58,641 nucleotides of DNA from Candidatus Equicola stercoris (GTDB lineage: Bacteria; Bacteroidota; Bacteroidia; Bacteroidales; Bacteroidaceae). Below the pieces are notes generated by a model that had not been told where the DNA came from, did not search any database, and saw only the letters and a program-made list of their open reading frames with translations. This document shows, one piece after another, positions 38,434 to 47,733 of this stretch. Position 1 is the stretch's first letter. Each line of letters begins with the position of its first letter. The position numbers and the translations under genes are program-made. The stretch is from positions 1-58,641 of the forward strand of contig JAGHTI010000018.1 in assembly GCA_018065415.1 (NCBI GenBank). The letters are read 5' to 3'.

Positions 38434-39423
38434 ATGGAATATATAGCTAAAGATTATTCTAAAGGAAAACCTCGTTGGTGTCCGGGATGCGGTGACCATT
38501 TCTTTCTTGCCAGTCTGCACAAGGCTATGGCGGAAATAGGTGTTGCCCCACATGATGTGGCTGTTATCAGTGGTATTGGATGCTCTTCCCGTCTTCCTCA
38601 TTACATGGCTACGTATGGTATGAACACTATTCACGGTCGTGCCGCAGCAATAGCAACAGGTGTGAAGGTTGCAAATCCAACTCTTGCCGTATGGCAGATA
38701 AGTGGTGACGGCGATGGACTGGCTATCGGAGGAAACCACTTCATACATGCCAACAGACGTAACATAGATATAAACATGATACTGCTCAACAACCGCATAT
38801 ATGGTCTTACCAAAGGACAGTATTCGCCTACTTCTCCGCGAGGATTCGTGAGCAAGTCTTCTCCGTATGGAACCGTTGAAGATCCTTTCCGCCCGGCAGA
38901 ACTGTGTTTCGGTGCACGTGGACATTTCTTTGCCCGTGCCGTGGCTACGGATGCTCCTGCCACCATTGAGGTGTTGAAGGCGGCATATGGCCATAAGGGT
39001 GCGTCCGTGTGTGAGATACTGCAGAACTGTGTCATCTTCAACAATGGAACGCATGACTCAGTATATACCAAGGAGGGAAGGGCAAAGAATGCTATATACC
39101 TGGAACATGGGAAGAAGATGGTTTTTGGTGAAAATGGGCAGTTCGGTATTGCACAGGAAGGTTTCGGACTGAAGATAGTGAGTGCTGATGACCCTTCAGT
39201 GCTTGTCCATGATGCACATTGTCAGGACAATACGTTGCAGTTGAAACTGGCACTTATGGGAAATGATGATGGTTTTCCTGTCGCACTCGGTGTGATAAGA
39301 GACGTTGATGTCCCTACATATAACGATGCTGTAGAAGCGCAGATAGAGGAAGTGAAACAAAAGAAACACTATCATAACTTTGCTGAACTGCTTGAAACGA
39401 ATGATATCTGGGAAGTAAAATAA
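38434..39423 (+). CDS. korB: 2-oxoacid (2-oxoglutarate):ferredoxin oxidoreductase, beta subunit
   Basis: Thiamine-diphosphate-binding subunit that partners the gene just upstream (six-base gap). The 329-residue product has RWCPGCGDHFFLASL with Cys residues that, with a later Cys, may hold a [4Fe-4S] cluster, the TPP motif SGDGDGLAIGGNHFIHANRR with INMILLNNRIYGLTKGQYSPTS, and the CEILQNCVIFN segment. Length is normal. The next gene starts four bases after the stop. Confidence 0.94.
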   Translation: MEYIAKDYSKGKPRWCPGCGDHFFLASLHKAMAEIGVAPHDVAVISGIGCSSRLPHYMATYGMNTIHGRAAAIATGVKVANPTLAVWQISGDGDGLAIGGNHFIHANRRNIDINMILLNNRIYGLTKGQYSPTSPRGFVSKSSPYGTVEDPFRPAELCFGARGHFFARAVATDAPATIEVLKAAYGHKGASVCEILQNCVIFNNGTHDSVYTKEGRAKNAIYLEHGKKMVFGENGQFGIAQEGFGLKIVSADDPSVLVHDAHCQDNTLQLKLALMGNDDGFPVALGVIRDVDVPTYNDAVEAQIEEVKQKKHYHNFAELLETNDIWEVK

Positions 39424-39426
39424 GAC

Positions 39427-40116
39427 ATGGACTGGATTCAAAATATAGACAACGAACTCATCCTTGCCTTTAATTCCAACGGAAATCCGGTATGGGACGT
39501 CTTCTGGTGGATATATACAAGTGCCTATGCGTGGATACCGTTGGCATTCGTTCTGCTGTTTTACATTTGCTACTTTCAGATACGTAACAGCGTCAAGTCT
39601 AACCAGAAAGAGGCATGGAAGCAGGTTGCCTTTGCAACACTTGCCTTCGCCTTCATGTTTTTGCTGTGTGACCAGATACCGGCATCCGTGATAAAACCAT
39701 TGGTGGCACGTCTGCGTCCGTCACATAATCCTGACCTTATGGGTAGGCTGACACTCATAAATGGATACACAGGTGGCTTGTTCGGCTTTCCTTCAAATCA
39801 TGCCTGCAATGACTTCGGCTGTGCCATGCTGTTGACACTCTTTTTCAGAAGATGGAAGACATCTTGTGTGACATTCCTATGGGCAGTGGGCTCTTGCTAT
39901 TCAAGGATGTATCTTGGTGTACATTATCCTACAGATATATTAGTAGGAGCATTGTTGGGCGTTTTGCTTGCATTCATAGTATATCGTCTGTATCGCAAGA
40001 TGGGCGGTAATCCTACTGAATACAGACACGATGAGCCTTGGTGGATAACTATAGTATTTTTACTGACGATTATAACTATTTTAATAATATCGATATTTTA
40101 TGAAAATTTTATCTAA
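39427..40116 (+). CDS. PAP2-family membrane phosphatase
   Basis: Membrane phosphatase acting on phosphatidate or undecaprenyl-diphosphate-type lipids. The 229-residue product has about five membrane segments and an intact catalytic signature: K-x6-RPSH (KPLVARLRPSH), PSNHACNDFG for the second motif, and SRMYLGVHYPTDILVG for SR-x5-H-x3-D. It overlaps the following RND adaptor gene by 17 bases, so it sits at the head of that operon or links it to korAB. Confidence 0.92.
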   Translation: MDWIQNIDNELILAFNSNGNPVWDVFWWIYTSAYAWIPLAFVLLFYICYFQIRNSVKSNQKEAWKQVAFATLAFAFMFLLCDQIPASVIKPLVARLRPSHNPDLMGRLTLINGYTGGLFGFPSNHACNDFGCAMLLTLFFRRWKTSCVTFLWAVGSCYSRMYLGVHYPTDILVGALLGVLLAFIVYRLYRKMGGNPTEYRHDEPWWITIVFLLTIITILIISIFYENFI

Positions 40117-41215
40117 ACTTCTTGCAGTGGTGACAGTAATGTCGCTTGTTGCATGTGTTGATGTTCCTAAAGCAGAGGAAACATCGTATGAGACAATGAT
40201 GGTCAAAAGGGTAAATGAGAAAATTGAATATGTCTATCCTGCCAAATTGAAGGGAAAGCAAGACGTAAGCATTCTTCCTCAAGTAACGGGAACTATTACC
40301 AGCATTGTTACCGTAGAAGGTAGGATGGTACGTAAAGGTGATCTGCTGTTTGTCATCGATCAGGAACCATTCCGATTGGAAGTACAGACAGCTGCTGCAA
40401 ATACGGCTGCCGCAAAAGCAACGATGGAGTCGGCAAAATTGAATTACGAAAGTAGTTTGCAACTCTATGAAAAAGGAATTGTCAGTGCTTATGTCATGGA
40501 AACTGCAAGAAATGAGTACAAGACGGCTCAGGCAGCAGTGGCTCAAGCTCAGGCTCAGGAGTCACAGGCAAGAGTAGATCTCAACCGTTGTTCTGTAAAG
40601 AGTCCTGTAGATGGCATTGTCGGTACTATAAACTATCGTATCGGTGATTTGGTTTCTTCTATGATGGTTGAACCTCTCACGATCATCAGTGACAACAGTG
40701 TGATAGAAGCTTATTTCTCGCTTACGGAAGCGGATTTTACCGCTTTGACTCGCGGATATGAAGATAAGATAACAAACGATATAATAGAACAGTATTTATC
40801 AGAGTTGACACCAATAAAACTGAGACTTAAAGATGGCTCTATGTATGAGTATGAGGGTAAAATGAAGAGTGTTGCTGGTCTTGTTGACATAGGTACGGGC
40901 TCTGTACCATGTAAGGTGGATTTCCCAAATCCAAAGGCTTCGTTACGCTCTGGCATATCTGGTTCTGTGATATTTCAAGAGATGCTTCCTGATATCATGA
41001 CTGTTCCTCAGACAGCCATCAATCGTCTGCAAGACAAATCTCTCGTATATGTTGTGCAGAAAGACTCAACGGTCAAAGCGACAATAGTTGAGATAGAAGA
41101 AATAAACAATGGCAAGATATATGCCGTGACATCAGGATTGAAACCCGGTGACGAAATTGTGACGGTAGGTGCAAACAACCTTGTTGACGGTCAGAAGATA
41201 AAAATTGGTAAATGA
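40100..41215 (+). CDS. RND efflux periplasmic adaptor (membrane fusion) lipoprotein
   Basis: Connects the inner-membrane pump to the outer-membrane channel. The 371-residue product has a lipoprotein signal ending at LVACVD (Cys about residue 14), the biotinyl-lipoyl-like halves (KQDVSILPQVTGTITSIV and CSVKSPVDGIVGTINYRIGD), a coiled-coil hairpin rich in Ala/Gln (about 95-155), and a beta-barrel domain with ITVG-like GDEIVTVGANNLVDGQK at the end. It overlaps the pump gene by ATGA. Confidence 0.95.
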   Translation: MKILSKLLAVVTVMSLVACVDVPKAEETSYETMMVKRVNEKIEYVYPAKLKGKQDVSILPQVTGTITSIVTVEGRMVRKGDLLFVIDQEPFRLEVQTAAANTAAAKATMESAKLNYESSLQLYEKGIVSAYVMETARNEYKTAQAAVAQAQAQESQARVDLNRCSVKSPVDGIVGTINYRIGDLVSSMMVEPLTIISDNSVIEAYFSLTEADFTALTRGYEDKITNDIIEQYLSELTPIKLRLKDGSMYEYEGKMKSVAGLVDIGTGSVPCKVDFPNPKASLRSGISGSVIFQEMLPDIMTVPQTAINRLQDKSLVYVVQKDSTVKATIVEIEEINNGKIYAVTSGLKPGDEIVTVGANNLVDGQKIKIGK

Positions 41216-44200
41216 TGAAAAACAAAGGATATTTCTTTACAAAAAAGCAGGTGATGGCAGGGTCGATAGCCATTGTCACTCTGCTCGCAGGATATCTGTC
41301 GCTGACATCATTGCCAGTGGAACAATATCCTGACATTGCTCCTCCTACGGTAATTGTGGAGACGTCATATACAGGTGCTGATGCAGGTTCTGTAATGAAT
41401 TCTGTCATCATACCTCTCGAAGAATCAATAAATGGTGTCGAGAATATGATGTATATGACATCATCGGCTTCTTCTACTGGTGATGTGGCAATAAATATAT
41501 ATTTCAAGCAGGGTACAAACCCTGACATGGCTACTGTCAACGTTCAAAACCGCGTGTCCAAAGCTCTTGGAATGTTGCCAGCTGAGGTGACACGTGTTGG
41601 CGTGCAGGTTTACAAAAGTCAGAATAGTATCCTTCAGGTAACAGGACTTGTCAGTGAAGATGATAAATTTGACATCAACTTCATTGCGAACTATCTTGAT
41701 ATAAACGTGCTTCCTCGTATTCAGCGTGTCAGCGGTGTCGGAAAGGTGCAAAGTTTCGGTAACAAATATGCGCTGCGTATCTGGATGAAACCAGACATGA
41801 TGGCACAATATAATTTAGTGCCGAATGATGTCTTTGCCGCCATCGGTTCACAAAACTTGGTCGCACCTGCTGGTTCTTTTGGAGAGAGTTCCGGTAATAC
41901 GTATCAATATACGATGGAATATCGTGGACGACTGAAAAAAGAACAGGAGTTTAGGGACATCGTTATAAAAGCAAACACTGACGGAAGCATATTGCGTCTG
42001 TCTGATGTTGCCGAGGTAGAACTTGGAGCAGTGAACTATACATTCATGTCTGATATCAATCGCCACCCTGGTGTACCGTTTATGATAAATCAAACATCAG
42101 GAGCAAATGCAACGAAAGTCAATGCGGAGATAAAAGATTTGTACAGCAAGTTGGAAAGCGAGATGCCACCGGGATTGAAATTCCATATCATCATGTGCTC
42201 TGACGACTTTTTGGATGCCGCAATGCATAATGTGATAGAAACACTGATTATCGCCATCATCCTTGTTGTGTTGGTTGTATATATCTTCCTGCAGAGTTTT
42301 AAGGCAACGGTGATTCCGACTATTTCTATTATCGTATCTTTGATAGGTACATTTGCCATTGTCAAGTTGGCAGGGTTCTCATTGAACATATTGACGCTCT
42401 TTGCTCTGGTGCTTGCTATCGGTACTGTGGTGGATGATGCCATCGTCGTCGTCGAGGCTGTGATGGCAAAGTTTGAAGGTGGAGAAAAAGACCCTGTAAA
42501 AGCAACAGACAGTGCTATGCATGATGTGTTCTCTGCAGTATTGTCTTGTACATTCGTTTTCATGGCTGTGTTCATCCCTGTGACGTTCATGCCAGGAACA
42601 TCAGGTACATTCTTTACACAATTCGGTGTTACGCTTGCAGCAGCAGTAGGTTTGTCAGGGCTGAATGCTACTACACTATGTCCTGCACTTTGTGCCATGA
42701 TGTTGAAACCAACAAATGAAGATGGCACAAAGAAAAACATCAACTACTATACGAAAAAAGCCTTTGATGCTGCTTACGGAAGTCTGCTCGGGAAATATAA
42801 AAAGAGTGTGCAGCGTTTCATGAAGAAACCTAAGTGGACATGGATGTTACTTGTCATTGCTGCAGTATTGATGGTATTCACCATGCGCAGTATCCCTACA
42901 GACCTTGTACCACAGGAAGACCAGGGGGTTGTATTCATCAATGTTTCAACATCTCCAGGATATACTCTGAAACAAACTGGTGAGATTCTTGACAAGGTAG
43001 TGGCAAAGATTGAAAAATATGATGAGGTGGAACATGTTGCTCGTATTACAGGCTATGGTATGCTTTCAGGTACAGATGCCAGTGCCGGTACGATATTTGC
43101 CCGTCTTAAGAACTGGGAAGAGAGAAAGGGTATCGAGCATTCCATTGATATGGTGATGTATAAGATCTATACAGACTGTCAGTCCATAAAAGAGGCGACG
43201 GTTGTTCCTTTCCAAATGCCTCAGATTCCTGGTTATGGTACTGGTAACTCCATAGAATTGCAAATCCAGGATAGGGAAGGTGGCAATATGGAAAAGTTTG
43301 CAGATCATGTAAAGGCTTTCAGGGCAGAACTTCTGCAACGCCCTGAGATTGGTTCTGTATTCAATTCTTACAATAATACTTATCCTAAATATAAGGTCGA
43401 CATAGATGCTGCCATCTGTGAACAGTCTGGTGTATCTACAAAAGATGTACTCGATGTATTGGGAGCTTATTGTGGTGGTGTATATATTTCTAACTATAAT
43501 AACTTCAATAAGGTTTACTATGTCATGGCAGAGGCTCAGCCTGAATACAGGCTTAACCCTCAGTCATTAAGCAATATCTTTGTTCGTACAAGTACAGGAA
43601 AGATGAGCCCTATTTCGCAGTTCATTTCATTGAAATCTACCGTAGGCTCCTCTGTAGAGAAACGTTTTAACCTTTATCCATCTATCACGCTGAATGTAGA
43701 TGCCGCTTCAGGATATTCTTCTGGTCAGGCAATGGCTGCTATCAGTGAGGTATTTAAGAAGACAATGCCTACTACCTGTGGTTATGAGTACGGCGGTCTG
43801 TCACGTGAAGCAGAGAAAACAGCAAATAGCAATGATACGATATTCATTTATATAATCTGTATCCTTTGCATTTATCTCATCATGGCATGTTTGTACGACT
43901 CTTGGTTTGTGCCATTTGCAGTCCTTCTTTCCATACCGTTTGGTTTGTTGGGAGCCTTTGCTGTTACAGCACCATTGTCTTCGTTTGGCTTTACGAACAA
44001 CATCTACTTGCAGACGGGTGTGATCATGCTTATAGGTTTGTTGGCAAAGACAGCAATCCTCATCACAGAGTTTGCATCTGAAAAACGCCGTCAGGGAATG
44101 GGTATCTACGATGCGGCCTTCAATGCTTGTAAGGAACGTCTGCGTCCTATTCTCATGACAGTTGCATGTATGGTGATAGGTATGATACCACTTGTTGTCA

Positions 44201-44379
44201 GTGGTGGTGCAGGTGCAGTCGGTAACCGTTCCTTGGCATTGGGTGTCATCGGTGGTATGACAGTAGGTACAATAGCACTGATATTTGTCGTTCCGGTATT
44301 CTTCATATTCTTCCAAAAGATACAGGAAAAGGTTGTCGGTGTGAGAATAAATGAACAAAAGACCGTTGAAAATCAATAG
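41212..44379 (+). CDS. RND multidrug efflux permease (HAE1/AcrB type)
   Basis: Proton-driven trimeric exporter. The 1055-residue product has the twelve-segment RND layout with two large periplasmic loops. Recognisable motifs are LPVEQYPDIAPPTVIVETSYTGA after the first membrane segment, the ALVLAIGTVVDDAIVVVEAVMAKFE segment in membrane helix 4 with the paired Asp residues of the proton relay, and GVIMLIGLLAKTAILITEFASEKRR near helix 11. The drug or substrate range cannot be read from the sequence. It lies between its adaptor and its outer-membrane channel. Confidence 0.96.
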   Translation: MMKNKGYFFTKKQVMAGSIAIVTLLAGYLSLTSLPVEQYPDIAPPTVIVETSYTGADAGSVMNSVIIPLEESINGVENMMYMTSSASSTGDVAINIYFKQGTNPDMATVNVQNRVSKALGMLPAEVTRVGVQVYKSQNSILQVTGLVSEDDKFDINFIANYLDINVLPRIQRVSGVGKVQSFGNKYALRIWMKPDMMAQYNLVPNDVFAAIGSQNLVAPAGSFGESSGNTYQYTMEYRGRLKKEQEFRDIVIKANTDGSILRLSDVAEVELGAVNYTFMSDINRHPGVPFMINQTSGANATKVNAEIKDLYSKLESEMPPGLKFHIIMCSDDFLDAAMHNVIETLIIAIILVVLVVYIFLQSFKATVIPTISIIVSLIGTFAIVKLAGFSLNILTLFALVLAIGTVVDDAIVVVEAVMAKFEGGEKDPVKATDSAMHDVFSAVLSCTFVFMAVFIPVTFMPGTSGTFFTQFGVTLAAAVGLSGLNATTLCPALCAMMLKPTNEDGTKKNINYYTKKAFDAAYGSLLGKYKKSVQRFMKKPKWTWMLLVIAAVLMVFTMRSIPTDLVPQEDQGVVFINVSTSPGYTLKQTGEILDKVVAKIEKYDEVEHVARITGYGMLSGTDASAGTIFARLKNWEERKGIEHSIDMVMYKIYTDCQSIKEATVVPFQMPQIPGYGTGNSIELQIQDREGGNMEKFADHVKAFRAELLQRPEIGSVFNSYNNTYPKYKVDIDAAICEQSGVSTKDVLDVLGAYCGGVYISNYNNFNKVYYVMAEAQPEYRLNPQSLSNIFVRTSTGKMSPISQFISLKSTVGSSVEKRFNLYPSITLNVDAASGYSSGQAMAAISEVFKKTMPTTCGYEYGGLSREAEKTANSNDTIFIYIICILCIYLIMACLYDSWFVPFAVLLSIPFGLLGAFAVTAPLSSFGFTNNIYLQTGVIMLIGLLAKTAILITEFASEKRRQGMGIYDAAFNACKERLRPILMTVACMVIGMIPLVVSGGAGAVGNRSLALGVIGGMTVGTIALIFVVPVFFIFFQKIQEKVVGVRINEQKTVENQ

Positions 44380-44382
44380 AAA

Positions 44383-45774
44383 ATGAAAAAGTTATATAAT
44401 TTGGTATTTGTTGTCATGGTGTCAGCGGTATTGCTGACATCGTGTTCGGCAATGAAAGAGGTAGAGAGAGATTATCAGAATGCACGGAATCCTCAACTTC
44501 CATCCGATATTATTGGTGCTGAAAAACTTCTGACGGGTGTAAATACGTCCTCCAACCTTGGTGACGTTTCGTGGCGTGTACTTTTCAATGACCCTTGTTT
44601 CCATGCAATCGTTGACAGTGCATTGGCAAATAACCTGGATATGGAAATTTGCCGTAAACGTATTCAGGAAGTAGAACTGAGCCTCAGTGTGGCAAGGAAG
44701 GCATTATTCCCTACCGTTACCATATCTCCTAATGGTTCTGTCTCAAATTTTAATAGTAGAACAACGAAACTGTACGATATGCCTTTGACGGTACAATGGC
44801 AAGCAGACATCTTCGGTAGTTTGAAAAATGCGAAGAAATCGCAGAAAGTACTTCTTGAGAAATCTCAAGATGTTATCCAAACCGTACAGTGTCAGCTTAT
44901 TTCAAATCTTGCTTCTCTCTATTATCAGTTGCTGATGCTTGACAAGCAGGACGCAATTATGGTACAGACGGAGATTTTATGGGCAAAGAGTGTTGAAACT
45001 CAAAAGGCTCTCATGCAGGCTGGTGTTACAAATCGTGCTGCTGTTGACCGTATGTCTGCATCATATTATAGCATCAAAGCGCAGATTATCGATACGAAGA
45101 AAGAAATCGTTGTCTTGGAAAATGCTATATGCAAACTTCTTGGTGAGGCTCCTCATCATATCACACGTGGTTCATTTGATGATTTCACCATGCCGTCGCA
45201 GATTGGTGTTGGAATCCCAATGCAAGCATTACAGAACAGACCTGATGTTCGTGCAGCTCAGAAGACGATAGAATCTGCTTTTTATAATACTAAAATGGCA
45301 TTTGCAGATATGTTCCCTAAACTCACTCTCGGTGGCTCAATAGGATGGAGCAATGGTTCTGATGGTTCGGTCAATCCGGGACTTTTACTTTCCAACGCAT
45401 TGGCTTCTCTTACAGCACCTTTGTTCGCACAGGGAAAACTAAGTGCAAACTTCAAACTGTCAAAGATAGAGATGGATATTGCTCATAAAGAACTGGTGCA
45501 GACAATCATCAATGCTGGTAATGATGTCAATAATGCACTTATCGAGTGTGAAGCTTCTAAGGAGAAAGGCGTCTTCCTTAAGAAAGAATCGGAATCCCTC
45601 AAAGCTGCATACGATGCAACGGAAGAACTTATGAACAGAGGTAAGGCAACGTATCTCGAAGTGCTTACTGCTCAAGAGTCATTACTTTCTGCACAACTGA
45701 CAGAGGTGACGAATGACTATGCTAAGATAAATGCTCTTATAAACCTCTACATTGCACTTGGAGGCGGTAGATAA
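44383..45774 (+). CDS. TolC/NodT-family outer-membrane efflux lipoprotein
   Basis: Outer-membrane channel of the tripartite pump. The 463-residue product has a lipoprotein signal (VLLTSCSAMKEVE, Cys about residue 21), and two copies of the OEP repeat with long amphipathic helices, for example VDSALANNLDMEICRKRIQEVEL and NRPDVRAAQKTIESAFYN. It starts three bases after the permease stop, completing the adaptor-pump-channel operon. Confidence 0.95.
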   Translation: MKKLYNLVFVVMVSAVLLTSCSAMKEVERDYQNARNPQLPSDIIGAEKLLTGVNTSSNLGDVSWRVLFNDPCFHAIVDSALANNLDMEICRKRIQEVELSLSVARKALFPTVTISPNGSVSNFNSRTTKLYDMPLTVQWQADIFGSLKNAKKSQKVLLEKSQDVIQTVQCQLISNLASLYYQLLMLDKQDAIMVQTEILWAKSVETQKALMQAGVTNRAAVDRMSASYYSIKAQIIDTKKEIVVLENAICKLLGEAPHHITRGSFDDFTMPSQIGVGIPMQALQNRPDVRAAQKTIESAFYNTKMAFADMFPKLTLGGSIGWSNGSDGSVNPGLLLSNALASLTAPLFAQGKLSANFKLSKIEMDIAHKELVQTIINAGNDVNNALIECEASKEKGVFLKKESESLKAAYDATEELMNRGKATYLEVLTAQESLLSAQLTEVTNDYAKINALINLYIALGGGR

Positions 45775-45777
45775 CGT

Positions 45778-47628
45778 ATGGGGAAATCAAAACAGGCTGC
45801 AAATAGTCAGTCTCGAAAAAAGGCTGGCAAAAGATTGACGCGAAAAGAGTTAATAAGGTTACTACAGGATTTCTTTTGCCAGCATCCCCATAATAGCTAT
45901 TCTTATAAGGAAATCTTTAGAATGCTGCGTTTTAATACGCATCCACTAAAGATGCTTGCTATTGATGTCCTTGAAGACCTTGTTTTTGACGATTTCATCC
46001 GTAGAGAAGGAAATAAGGTGAAATTGTCTGATACGTACGTGTGGTCACAAGAATCGCAGAATTATGTCCGCAGGATGCATTTTAGAGTTGTTGGCAGAAA
46101 GAAAGATGATGATACTGTCATGCATGAAATTCTTGAGGAGTTCGACCTTCCGTATGAATATCCGAAAGAGGCGGAAGAAGCGGCAAAACATATTGATGCA
46201 ACGATTACAGAACAGGATTTACGGGAAAGGGAGGACTTCCGTGACGTACTGACTTTTACCATAGACCCTGCTGATGCCAAAGACTTTGATGATGCCTTGT
46301 CGTTTCGCCGAAAAGGCACAATGTATGAAGTTGGTGTGCACATCGCGGATGTGTCTCATTATGTGCTCCCTGATTCTGTCATAGACAGGGAGGCTCGTAA
46401 GCGTGCAACGAGTGTATATCTCGTTGATAGGACAATACCGATGTTGCCAGAACGTCTATGCAACTTCATTTGTTCTCTGCGTCCTGATGAGGAAAAACTA
46501 TGCTACAGTGTTATCTTTGATATCGATGATGATGCTGTTGTTCACGCGTGGCGACTTGTTCATACAGTCATCAAGAGTAACCGTCGTTACGCTTATGAGG
46601 AGGTGCAAGAGATAATAGATGACATTCCATCTTCCCCAACATCACAAGAAAATACATGTGAGGAGGCTATAACCATACTTAATAGTTTGGCACAAAAGTT
46701 ACGTGAACAGCGTTTTGCTGGTGGCTCTGTAAATCTTGAAACGGAGGAAATGAAATTCCGTCTTGACGACAAAGGGCGTCCTGTGTCGGTCTATTATAAA
46801 CAGTCAACAGAAGCAACACAGCTCATAGAGGAGTTCATGCTGTTGGCGAATCGTACAGTTGCTGAAAGTATCGGAAACCCAAAGAAACGTACCGATGGGA
46901 AACGTTCTTCCTCAAGGGTGTTACCATATCGTATCCATGAAAAACCAAACGAAGAAAAGATGGATAATTTAAACAATTTCATCGAGAAATTTGGTTATAA
47001 AATCAAAACATCTGGAACACAGTTGCAGACTTCGCGTAGCCTCAATAAACTTATGAATAGCATACATGGCAAGCGGGAGCAGAAACTCATTCAAATGCTC
47101 ACTCTCCGTTCCATGATGAAAGCGAAATATTCTACCGATAACATCGGACATTTCGGACTTGCGTACAAGTATTACACACACTTCACATCTCCTATCCGCC
47201 GTTATCCGGATACTATGGTACATCGTCTGCTCACACTCTATCAACAAGGTGGCAAGTGTGGCGACAAAGACTATTATGAGGCATTGTGTGAACATTGCAG
47301 CGATATGGAGGTGTTGGCAACGAATGCGGAACGTGCATCTATCAAATATAAGGAGGTGGAATTTCTTTCTGGCAAGATAGGACAGGAGTTTGATGCTCAC
47401 ATAAGTGGCGTTACGGATTTTGGCTTCTATTGTGAAATAGATGAAAATCATTGCGAAGGACTTGTCTCAAGACGTGAGTTGCGTGACGATTATTATGAAT
47501 TTGATGAGAAAAATCTTTGCTTGCGTGGAAAGAAATATAATAACGTCTATTCACTTGGAGATCCTGTCCGTATTGTTGTTGCCAAGACCAACTTCAACAG
47601 ACGCCTCATTGACTTTACTTTAGCATGA
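45778..47628 (+). CDS. rnr: Ribonuclease R-family exoribonuclease lacking recognisable cold-shock domains
   Basis: Processive 3'-5' exoribonuclease of the RNB family. The 616-residue product has a basic N-terminus, a winged-helix region (about 20-75, LIRLLQDFFCQHP onward), then only about 75 residues before the RNB domain. Catalytic Asp163, Asp169, Asp171 and Asp172 (TIDPADAKDFDDALSF) have the same spacing as in E. coli RNase II. A C-terminal S1 domain follows (GQEFDAHISGVTDFGFYCEID). Bacteroidetes RNase R I know is about 715 residues with two cold-shock domains in that gap. The frame is open throughout, with no sign of a frameshift. It follows the efflux operon by three bases. Confidence 0.93.
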   Translation: MGKSKQAANSQSRKKAGKRLTRKELIRLLQDFFCQHPHNSYSYKEIFRMLRFNTHPLKMLAIDVLEDLVFDDFIRREGNKVKLSDTYVWSQESQNYVRRMHFRVVGRKKDDDTVMHEILEEFDLPYEYPKEAEEAAKHIDATITEQDLREREDFRDVLTFTIDPADAKDFDDALSFRRKGTMYEVGVHIADVSHYVLPDSVIDREARKRATSVYLVDRTIPMLPERLCNFICSLRPDEEKLCYSVIFDIDDDAVVHAWRLVHTVIKSNRRYAYEEVQEIIDDIPSSPTSQENTCEEAITILNSLAQKLREQRFAGGSVNLETEEMKFRLDDKGRPVSVYYKQSTEATQLIEEFMLLANRTVAESIGNPKKRTDGKRSSSRVLPYRIHEKPNEEKMDNLNNFIEKFGYKIKTSGTQLQTSRSLNKLMNSIHGKREQKLIQMLTLRSMMKAKYSTDNIGHFGLAYKYYTHFTSPIRRYPDTMVHRLLTLYQQGGKCGDKDYYEALCEHCSDMEVLATNAERASIKYKEVEFLSGKIGQEFDAHISGVTDFGFYCEIDENHCEGLVSRRELRDDYYEFDEKNLCLRGKKYNNVYSLGDPVRIVVAKTNFNRRLIDFTLA

Positions 47629-47699
47629 AGATTGAAGAATATGAATGATCAAAATTTATAAAAAATACACAAGTGAGATTATGTTTTTTTTAAAATGTT

Positions 47700-47707
47700 T
47701 ATCTTTG
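47700..47707 (+). promoter_or_regulatory. -7 element of the pectate lyase gene
   Basis: TATCTTTG ends 26 bases before the ATG at 47734. No good -33 TTTG is visible, so this promoter may depend on an activator. Confidence 0.5.
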
Positions 47708-47733
47708 CAGTTGTAACCTAAACAAAACATACT

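Noticed and set aside
43801..44376. 191-codon open frame antisense to the RND permease
   Set aside because: Translation is rich in Cys, His and Tyr as expected of an antisense shadow, with no recognisable motif.
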